This document shows, in pieces, positions 55,110 through 64,000 of a stretch of 64,000 nucleotides of DNA. The notes under the pieces are model-generated. The model made no database searches and was not told the origin of the DNA. It saw only the letters and a list, made by a program, of their open reading frames with translations. The position numbers and the translations under genes are program-made. Positions within the stretch are counted from its first letter, which is position 1. Every line of letters begins with the position of its first letter. The stretch lies in contig JAJLTO010000001.1 in NCBI GenBank assembly GCA_030568195.1, positions 62,001-126,000 on the forward strand. Reading direction: 5' to 3'. Source of the stretch: Dipodascopsis uninucleata var. uninucleata. Its lineage: Eukaryota > Ascomycota > Lipomycetes > Lipomycetales > Lipomycetaceae.

Positions 55110-58100
55110 ATGGCATGGCCGAAAGTGGTTGTATTGAGGCAGACGTTGGCTCTGAGCTCGAAAGCTGGACTCACGTTCCGACGTACGTGGTTTTGGACGT
55201 TCTTTAGGGCCTTCGTCTTTCCAATAGCGTTTATGTGGATTATGGTGAGTGCAATTTGGATTAAAAATACTATGTTAGGTTACAATGTATAGAGAAACGT
55301 CTTGGAGTTCAAAGATGGTTCTGTTAGCGTTTGAGTGCTATTTTCTGAGATCAAGAGAAGAGCTAACTAACGATATCTATAGGGCTATGCACGTAATTTG
55401 TTCGTTCCAGCCGCTGTCTATGGCGTTGCAGATCCAGAACCTGTCAAACAATTAAGCGAAGCTATTGGTGATCGTCAATTTGTGTATTTAATGGAAAATG
55501 GAACAATAACGCCTGAGGTTCGTGAGTTTATGATGAATGTCACGTATGGAATTCCACCTGAACAAGTTATTGAACTGGAAGATCCTTTTGAACTTTTGAC
55601 AGTATGCAAGCAGAACCTCCGTGGCTCATCCAACTGCTTAGCAGCAGTTCAGTGGAACAATTTTGATCCTACGAATAATGTGTATAACTACACACTTCGT
55701 GCTGATGCCGGTTTGTTCCGCGTGAGAGTGAACGACCACACTAGTGACGTGGAAGCTTATCTTCTTCCTGTTCAGTGGGCAGTTGATGCTCAAATTCTTG
55801 GTCTTGACCCTGTTGTGGATGCACCAGATGTTGTTGCATATACTTCTCGGAGCCAGGCAGAGCATGAGCAAGATATTAGAGTGCGCTATATGGGTATTTT
55901 GATTCGTTACATGTCACCAGCCATGTTTATTGCTATCATAGGTATTGTCTATCATCTTTGTGGTGTTGTAGCTTATGAGCGTGAAATTGGTATGTCTACT
56001 TTATTGGAAAGCATGGGATGCTTGAAATTGTCCAGACATCTAGCGTTTTTTGGCTCTTTCTCGCTTCTATATCTTCCAGGGTGGATTATTGTCGGTGCCG
56101 CAGTTGGAAAGACCATGTTTTACAATACATCTATTGGTAGCATCATTATTTTCCATATCATTAATGGCCTGGCGAACGTTTCATTTGCTATTATGCTGGC
56201 TCAGCCTTTCCGTCAGGCACAACTCTCAGGAATTATTGCGACCGGAGTATGTGTTCTTCTTGCCATTATGACAACGGTGCAATCCAGTATGTTTCCGGAG
56301 GATGGAACCACCGGTACTGCTTTGGGATTCGTATTTCCTCCTATGAACTACGTGTATTACATGCAGACAAATGCTAGATTTGAACGTGAAGTTTTACCTC
56401 TAAATCTTGGTACGATTCCACCTACTGGTGCTATAATTCCCGGTGTTTTATGGCTTGGTGCAATAGTCCAAATTCCATTGTATTTTTTCTTGGCTATGTT
56501 CATGGAACGCATATTCTACGGGAGCCATTCCAGAATAGCTGCTATGTGCCCTAATAAGGATATCGCTCTTAGCTTGAATCATGTTTCAAAGGTTTACCAC
56601 CCATTTTCATTCAAGGGTCTCTTTAGCCCTTCAAAGAAATTACCGCCAGTTCATGCTGTGAATGATCTTGACTTGTCGTTCAAGACTGGTGAGATTTCTT
56701 GCTTGTTGGGCGCTAATGGTTCAGGAAAGACCACTACCTTGGAGATGATTGCTGGTATTCAACGACCTACTGAGGGATCTATCGTATTTGGATCTACCAC
56801 TTCCCTTGGAATTTGCCCACAGAAAAACGTTCTTTGGGATGAGCTGACTGTTGAAGAGCATATCCGCATCTGGGGTCGTATTAAGGGTAGTGATTCTTCT
56901 CTAGAAAGCGAGGTTCAGAACTTGGTTTCTCAATGTGATTTGCTGCCAAAAAAGACCTATTTTTCGAAAAATTTGTCTGGTGGACAAAAAAGAAAACTTC
57001 AGCTTGCCGTTATGTTTGTCGGAGGTTCCAAGGTTTGCTGTGTAGATGAAGTGTCTTCTGGTCTTGATCCTTTGTCGCGTCGCAGAATCTGGGATATTCT
57101 TCTTTCTTCTCGCGGTGAACGCTCACTTATATTGACAACCCACTTCTTGGATGAAGCTGATCTTCTGGCAGACCACGTTGTAATTGTTGCTCGCGGTGAG
57201 CTAAAAGGAAGCGGATCTCCAGTCGAACTAAAAGAGGATTTTGGTAATGGATATCGTGTCTTCTCAATTACTCCCGGTTCAGGACGGGAGATCGTATATG
57301 AAGTTGCAAATGGTAAACAGGTTACTGAACTTATGGCGAAGCTTGAAGAGCAGGGACATAAGGAACTTCGTGTGTCTGGTCCACAACTGGAGGATGTCTT
57401 CTTGAAGTTTGTTGCTGATTCTGACTCTGAAATTCGTGACCTTCTTTCTGAGAATGATTACTTGTTTGAGGAAGAGATGGTGGAGACAAAGAAACAAGCT
57501 ACATACGGTGCTTTATCGGACGACTCTATGAGTGAGAAGCCACTCTTGGCTAGTGATGGTTTAGATCTCCGTGTTGGAGAGATGGTTGGAATGAAAGAGC
57601 AGATCTTAACAATGATCTGGAAGAGAATTGTAGTCGCTAGACGCCATCCTCTTCCAATATTAGGTATCCTGTTTCTTCCTATCCTTGTTGGAGGAATCAC
57701 TATGATATTTATGCGTGATTATCCTGGTGGATCCTGCCTGATCGAAGATAATGTTGCTGACCAGATTGTGCGAGACCTTACTAATTCTAATTATACACAA
57801 TCTTATCATGTCGTAGCTGGTCCTTCACCTGTTGATTCTGCAACTGCACTGGAGCTAGCACAACCTTATCTTACTGCTGCTGGTGACTACAATGGTACGT
57901 ATTCTGAAATACTTGGTCAGACGATGAACTATACAGATTTGGCAAACAACGTCACTTTGGTTAGTACGAGAGACGAGTTCCTCAATACAATTCGTACAAA
58001 CTACTCCACTATCAACCCTGGTGGTATTTATGTCACCGAGCCAACAGTTGCTTTTAAAGCTAATGGACCGGGCTTGATTAATGGTTTACTTACTATGAAC

Positions 58101-59945
58101 GTACTCGACAATGTCCGTGGCCAAGGAAATGCTGCTATATTGACTGATTATTCTCCATTCCAATTCCCTTGGATTCCTACGATGGGTGACTCGCTTCAGT
58201 TTGTCATTTATTTTTGCTTAGCTATGGGCGCTTACCCAGCATTTGCATCACTGTATCCTACGATGGAACGTTTACATAATGTCAGGGCACTTCACTATTC
58301 CAACGGTTTGCGAGTCATACCTTTATGGACCGCATACTTACTTTTCGATGTTGTGTTGGTCCTTGTTTCTTCTGTTGTTTGTGTAATTATATTTGCTGCA
58401 ACAACGCCTTACTGGTATGGTCTAGGTTACTTATTTTTGATCATGTTTTTATATGGAACTGCTTCTGTGCTATTGGCTTTCTGTTTGTCCCTTATAGCGT
58501 CGACTCAACTAGCTGCTTTTGCGTTAACTGCAGCTTTTCAGTGTATCTACTTCTTAGTATACCTTGTGGCATACCTTGCAGTAAATACGTTTGCACCAGC
58601 CTTGCGAACAGATGTTATTATAGAACAGGTACACTTTACACTAGCGCTCGTTGCTCCTATGCCAAGTCTTATCAGAGGTCTCTTCATGGCTTTAAATCTT
58701 TTTACATCCATGTGCGACGGAGAAGAAGAATATTCATATTATGGAAATATTTATGCGTATGGTGGTCCAATTCTCTATCTTGTTCTACAATCATTATTCT
58801 ACTTTGGTATTTTGATTTGGTGGGATTCTGGCCGTTTCCGCCTACGCTTCCAATCTAAGTTTAAGATTGAAGATGAGGAGGAGAAGCGTCGACTACTTGA
58901 TGACGATGTCGCTAGAGAAATATACAGAGTGGAAAATCCTGATGGAACTGATGGATTAAGAGTGGTTCATATGTCTAAGCGTTTTGGTAAAAATGTTGCA
59001 GTTGAGGATGTGTCTTTTGGCGTTGCCAGAGGTGAATGCTTCGCCCTTCTTGGACCTAATGGTGCTGGGAAGTCTACTACTTTTAACATGATTCGTGGTG
59101 AACTTTCACCCTCAGCAGGAGCAGTTTATGTAGAAGATGTCAATGTATTAACAAATCGTGCTCATGCTCGTACGCATCTTGGAGTTTGTCCACAATTTGA
59201 TGCTATCGACCAGATGAATGTCACGGAAACACTGACTTTCTACGCAAAACTACGTGGCCTCAAAGGAAACGATGTTACTCACAATGTTCAGGCTCTGATT
59301 AGAGGTGTAGGCTTAACCAGATTTGCTTCTCGTATGGCTGGAAAACTCTCGGGTGGCAACAGAAGAAAACTCTCTCTTGGTATTGCCCTGATGGCAAATC
59401 CATCTGTTCTTTTGTTGGATGAACCTTCATCTGGTATGGATGCTGCAAGCAAGCGCATTATGTGGCGAACTTTGGCAAATGTTTCTGGCGGACGGAGCAT
59501 TGTTTTAACAACCCATTCCATGGAAGAAGCAGATGCATTGGCCTCTCGAGCTGGAATTCTTGCCAAGAATTTGCTTGCCGTTGGATCTAGTGACCGTCTT
59601 CGCGAGAGATATGGCGACGCTTATTATCTGCACTTCATCTGTAAAGATGGTATGTATGCTACGGAGGAGCAGATGATGAATGTCGTTCGATGGGCAGAAA
59701 AGAGATTTAGCGGCCATGGCGTCCGTGTTGAAGATAAGATGTATCACGGCCAAGTGAAAATTGCTGTACAGACTACTAATGGAATTGGGGGCAAGAAGCT
59801 TCGAGTTTCAGAGATTTTCTTGGCGATTGAAGAGAACAAGGATGTGATCGGTGTAAAATATTATGCTGTTTCACAAGCGAGCCTTGAACAAGTTTTCTTA
59901 AAAATTGTTGGTGATCATAATATCGCGGAGGAGGGCTACGCGTGA
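55110..59945 (+). CDS. Full-length ABCA-type ABC transporter
   Basis: Two exons, 55110-55244 and 55383-59945; 1565 residues, arranged TMD1-NBD1-TMD2-NBD2. ABCA proteins move or flip lipids and sterols across membranes. Each half starts with one membrane helix followed by a large extracytosolic domain (about residues 48-205 and 810-980, with several N-glycosylation sequons such as NYT and NGT), then five or more helices. NBD1 has Walker A GANGSGKTTT near residue 488, signature LSGGQKRKLQLA and Walker B-type VCCVDEVSSGLDP. NBD2 has GPNGAGKSTTFN near 1269, signature LSGGNRRKLSLG and VLLLDEPSSGMDAAS. Both NBDs are followed by the ABCA-type regulatory segment (ASLEQVFLKIVGDH at the end). S. cerevisiae lacks this subfamily. 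The first exon supplies a cytosolic Arg-rich N-terminus and part of helix 1. Confidence 0.93.
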
Positions 59946-60536
59946 TTCAGCAATTTTAATTATTGCGGTTAAATACATCTTTTTATAGAAAATTATATAG
60001 AAGGGCTAACATAGATCAAACACGTCAATTTTGTTGTGCTTTGTATTTTTATCTATGTTCATCAATACCTATATTCCAATTTTTGCACTATGATTTTATT
60101 ATGTTGGATATTTTCTGAACTTCATTTATGATTTATTTTATTTGGGATTATGAGGATGAAGGTAGAGGTGTTTTTTGGTAAAGTAGATAGAAAATTCTTT
60201 TAGTCTTGTTTTCATTGTGTACAATCCTTTTCCTTGCTTACGATTTGGTCACGTTAGGTTCGCTTTTGTATAAATGGAATGAATGGCTAAACAGCTGACA
60301 TATCTTAAGGCTATAAGAATGTGATTAGAATTTGAATGAAAATTAAATAGAGGATCTCAAAAAGATATTATATGCCATAAGGATTGAAATTAGAACACAA
60401 TGATAGAGCCTAAACATCTAAATATCAATCTCGAATACATTGTTTAGTAATATAATGTAGCAACATCTTCCGACATAGGCACCTCAAAATGTAAAAAGAA
60501 AAAGAAAACCTGCGTTCGCGATACGGTTTCTAATGA
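59946..60536. other. Convergent intergenic region (ABCA / zinc-finger gene)
   Basis: About 590 AT-rich bases holding two 3' ends; nothing else recognised. Confidence 0.6.
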
Positions 60537-61755
60537 TCAACTATAAAGAAAACTTTCAATCGGAGACTCTAAAAATTGAACACTTGACTTCTGTAATTCA
60601 GTTACCCACCTACGCATTGCAGTGTCAAGTCTCCTTTTATCATTTGGATACTGTTGGCGTAGAGATTCTTCCAGGTCATTATATCTAGTTTGAATATGAT
60701 GTAAAATGATTTCAACATCAAATGCCCTCTTTTCGCGCGCCGTTAAACGACGGCGGTCAGAGGGCTGATCAGGATGATATAATTCCTGAACACGACGATT
60801 CTTCACAATTCGATCGGATAAATCGATATTGTGAGAATGGCCTTCTTCGCTTGTGCGAGTGATAGTATAAGAAATCGGTTCCCAATTGTCATTTAGTGAT
60901 TTAATAACTTTTATTTTCATGCGACATTCACAGGTTTCGCGAGGTTTTCGGTTTCTCGTCCTTTTATTTGAACAGTTGCGAATAGATGCTCCAGTAGATA
61001 CTGTCTGAGTAGAAGCTTCATCCAATAAAGTACTGTCGACATCAGGTGGAATGTGCTGTTCAGAAGGTACATCTAAGAGAGCAGCTGTGAAAACTTCTTC
61101 TTCTGCGGTGCTAACAGTCTGGGGCCCAAGATCAGCTAAGGCAGCGGCTGCAACGGCTGCCGATACCATGGGACTGTTGTCTACTGCGTCTGAAGCAGAG
61201 GCCAAACGTTGGGTAGGTAACATAGATAAGGCCGCGCTGGCGCTAGAAGCAGTACCAGCAGAGTTCTTTTTTTGAATACTGCTGCTATGGTTACTGTGCA
61301 AGTCAGGACTTATATGATCATTATCGTTATTATCGTCAGTGATATTCGCATCAAGACCATCATTTGACAAGTTTGTATCGCTGATCATATTATCACTACC
61401 TCCATGGGAATACTTCGATCTTTTTGAATTCGAGATTGAACTTGAATGCCTGTCAATACGACATTGAAAGTACATAGTAACACTCAACTGAGACTGTTTC
61501 GAGTTTGTGCTTCGACCATGAATCTTATACACATTTTCAACATATGGAAAATAATAATCCCATCTAGTAAAATCAATTCTATTAGATATATTGCAGTTTT
61601 GTAAATCAAAGGCTCAATGATATAGAACAGTGAACATACTCTTCAGGCGTCATAATGATGTCTTCCGACAATGTAAATAACTTATTGCGCCATATTTGAA
61701 TGTTTTCTAGAGAAGCATGCGGAGCCGGAGAAATCTCGTCTTTTTTCTCCACCAT
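60537..61755 (-). CDS. Putative FAR1/WRKY-GCM1-like zinc-finger protein
   Basis: Two exons, 61640-61755 and 60537-61563; 380 residues. Donor GTATGT and acceptor TTTTACTAG join in frame to give TPEEWDYYFPYVENVYKIHG. No family is certain. The first 75 residues form a structured-looking start that ends with a Cys in VTMYFQCRIDR. About 120 residues of Ser/Ala/Asn-rich low complexity follow. Then comes ETCECRMKIKVIKSL, SYTITRTSEEGHSHNIDLSD and a charged helical C-terminus (REKRAFDVEIILHHIQTRYNDLEE). A Cys before the insert, CxC after it and a final HxH match the CCHH order of FAR1, FLYWCH and WRKY-GCM1 zinc folds, in which a linker often interrupts the finger. DNA binding is thus plausible but inferred. 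Nothing else of a transposase, such as a DDE catalytic domain, is present. Confidence 0.6.
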
Positions 61756-64000
61756 TTGCGCTTCTTATTCTTATGTTGATAATAAATTAGGAAACAGAAG
61801 AGTATAGTAAAAATGTATTGAACAATAATTGGAGATAGCAGTGATACTTGAATATATTAATGATATCTGTGCCTAAGAACTCGCCGAAAAAGATCAATAG
61901 GTATCGCGGATCTTTGATCCAAGACAGGGACAGTTAAATCTTGAAGGTTGTAATGTAAATTATATTTTCAGTTAAAGAGATGTTGCTTGCTCTATACTTC
62001 TCTGAATATCCTCTATAGTTCCGACTTACAACAATATACGTGTAACGATGTTTGGTTTTCTCTCTCTCTTTCACGAGCAGAGAATAGAACCGAAGAATTC
62101 AATAGAGCACTCTTGAAAATATACTTTTCCATATGAATATATAAAATTATTGCATATATATATGTATATATATATATATATGTTTAAAGGAATAAATATT
62201 AACTAAACATGGTTATTGTATATTCGTGCGATGGAGAAATTGTTATATGATGTAGATATATCAATATCTGGCTAGATGCTGCACTAAGTAGAGTATCGTA
62301 GAGATTTGTCCCGAATAAAGAAAATACAACTATGTTGACCTTTATGTACTCTCCCTATATCGGAATGTCATTTTACGATTGAAGAAAGCAAGCGAGAAAA
62401 GTAAATTGGAGGAATGGCAGATTATAGGATTTTTATAATATCTTTATGGGGATTCTTTCTTCCAGCTCTCAGCTATCAAAAGGAAGGCCAATAGACTTTC
62501 CTAAACAATGCTGAGGGTTAATAAGTACAATTAAACTGGCTCATAGAAAAGCGTTACCTACCAAATTTACTTACACTATGGCTTATTATAGAATACCGCT
62601 TATCATTTGTATGTGAGAATTGTGTATTGGACGTGAACTGTAAGTAAAGTGATATCACGGTATATCATAATCGACTTAATTAAATAGAAAAATTGAGCAC
62701 TTAAAACGTAACGAGTAGCCATACTCCATTCGCTATTACTAATGGTCTCATGGGTTTGCCTGTTCAAAAAGATTCATGTTTCTAATCTGCTCTGGCTAAA
62801 GTTAAGATTAACGAATAAACTAACGAAAATTTCTTAAAAGCGTCTTTGTACAATTTGTGGTTTAGATAGAAATAATAAGATGGAAAGTTTGACGTCTACA
62901 TCCTCTGACATTAAACAGTAGCAAGAGTGCTCGTGAAATTGTAAAATATCCATTAGACGTATATACTCAGAGATATAAAGACTTTGAAAGCCAGATAAAA
63001 CCGCTTAATTCGTTTTAACCAGTCCCATCGCCCAGTTAAATTTAGGTCATTCTAGGGATGTCTTGCGAGTTAGAGCTCGCATCTATTCAAAATGTTTCTC
63101 AGAGGTTATCTGACTCCTAAGTCTATTACCAGTTGCACACGCTCGTCATTGCGCTGTGAAGTAGTTATCAAGCTAGTATACAGTTGCTAACAAAGTAAAG
63201 GGTCCAGTATCTACTAAGAGCTCTGACAACTCCTTAGTGCTTTGTGATGTTAACTGCTGTTGCCCTTATTATAATGTAGAACAACTCAGGCAGGAGAACA
63301 GTATTTTAAAAGTTTTAATTGTCCTTTATGATGTACTTCTTTTACTTGGAATATTTTGTAGAGATCTGCGGAGCATCTTAATTTATAGCCACAAAAATTC
63401 AAGTATGCAATTCATGCTTCTTATTAGCATGTATTTTTGAGCTATTCGCAACGCAATGCGTCTTCAGATACGGTCAGCGTTTTCGTTGGAATTTAATGTA
63501 ACAATAACAATCAGCTGTAGACCATATAACGGAAATAGTGTGTCTTCAAGTAGGTCTTAAGTGAGCTGATATTAGTTAATGGCCATACTCCCTCATAGAA
63601 ATTTTAGTAAAATACATAACTAAATAGCGACCCACTCAAATTGAAGTTTAGTTAACTATTTCTAATACTGTCTAGTTTTATTAACTAACTTGGCTTGACA
63701 CAAGATTCGGAGTAAGCAGCACATACAGAGCAGCTCTATTTCAGCTGAGAAATAATACTTTACCAATTTCTTAACCTTCCTATCGTAGAGAAGACGTTCT
63801 ATGTAAAGAATTAAATGTCTAGTCTCTAGACACATTCTTTGCTTAAACCAGAGTGAAATTTTGAATTTTTCTAAGTATATGTGGTTGACTACATTAAAGT
63901 ATATGTAAATTTATAACTATTTATATACGCGACTTTTAATTCAATTCCGCCTCTTGCACTTCGTTTTATTTTTCTCTACATCTAATTTCTTATTTTATAT
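61756..64000. other. Gene-poor region at window end
   Basis: About 2.25 kb with no convincing gene. A 67-codon open frame at 63237-63440 starts without ATG and has no family features. The stretch includes a TATA microsatellite (listed) and the promoter of the zinc-finger gene. It may be the long upstream region of a gene beyond the window. Confidence 0.5.
62154..62182. repeat. Imperfect AT microsatellite
   Basis: About fourteen AT units broken by a single G, in the spacer upstream of the zinc-finger gene. Confidence 0.85.

Noticed and set aside
63237-63440. Open frame of 67 codons near the window end
   Set aside because: Non-ATG start and no family features; likely chance in AT-rich DNA.
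1-64000. Search for transposons, LTR or virus-derived elements and secondary-metabolite or defence clusters
   Set aside because: No reverse transcriptase, integrase, transposase, capsid or polyketide/peptide synthase text, and no long terminal repeats, were seen on either strand.

Overview
The window is nuclear chromosomal DNA from an ascomycete fungus, probably yeast-like. It encodes Zn(II)2Cys6 transcription factors, ERG3, LSB5, DUG2, FMN1, CTP1 and COX15-type proteins, and it is visibly AT-rich. Genes carry short introns of about 40-110 bases, with GTAAGT, GTATGT or GTGAGT donors and CTAAC/CTAAT-type branch sites, and intergenic spacers are often about 1 kb. Spliced genes average one to two introns. 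CTG codons fall at positions where Leu is conserved (for example in the INO80 helicase lobe), so the code is not that of the CTG clade. Intron density, an ABCA-class transporter, a LAMTOR2-like protein and an ADHFE1-type dehydrogenase argue against a close relative of Saccharomyces cerevisiae. An early-diverging Saccharomycotina or a Taphrinomycotina lineage fits best, but the species is not identified.

Layout. 0-10.5 kb: 3' end of INO80, RCH1 (minus), a small spliced ORF, a DAL81/TamA-like zinc-cluster factor, dihydropyrimidinase PYD2, and the ribosome-assembly GTPase LSG1 (minus). 10.5-19.7 kb: a LAMTOR2-like roadblock protein, LSB5 (minus, four exons), an ADHFE1-type hydroxyacid-oxoacid transhydrogenase (five exons) and MAM3 (five exons). 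20-28 kb: two head-to-head Zim17-type zinc-finger genes, two-domain glyoxalase I (four exons) and DUG2 (four exons). 28-38 kb: an HSP30/MRH1-type opsin relative with a repeat tail, an FPR3/FPR4-type nucleolar FKBP, lysyl-tRNA synthetase (minus) and EMP65/TAPT1 (minus). 38-50 kb: ERG3, COX15, CDK1, an unrecognised conserved-looking protein (minus), riboflavin kinase FMN1 and citrate carrier CTP1 (minus). 51-64 kb: an ERT1/AcuK-type zinc-cluster/PAS factor, a full-length ABCA transporter, a putative split-zinc-finger protein (minus), and about 2.2 kb with no convincing gene.

Functionally this is a typical mix of housekeeping genes. Mitochondrial function is well represented (two Zim17-like proteins, COX15, CTP1, ADHFE1, a possible mitochondrial GLO1 form). 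Nitrogen and thiol metabolism also appears (DAL81-like factor beside PYD2; DUG2; GLO1). Neighbouring genes are separately promoted and there is no sign of an operon-like arrangement. I found no tRNA or rRNA gene, CRISPR array, transposon or virus-derived element.

The most unusual points are the divergent Zim17 pair with a shared intron position, the coding minisatellite in the opsin-like protein, the large insertions in the LAMTOR2-like protein, an LSG1 start codon cut off by an intron, and the putative two-part zinc finger of the last gene. I do not see a clearly new multi-gene system. All exon boundaries were read by eye from splice motifs, frame and family alignment recalled from memory.
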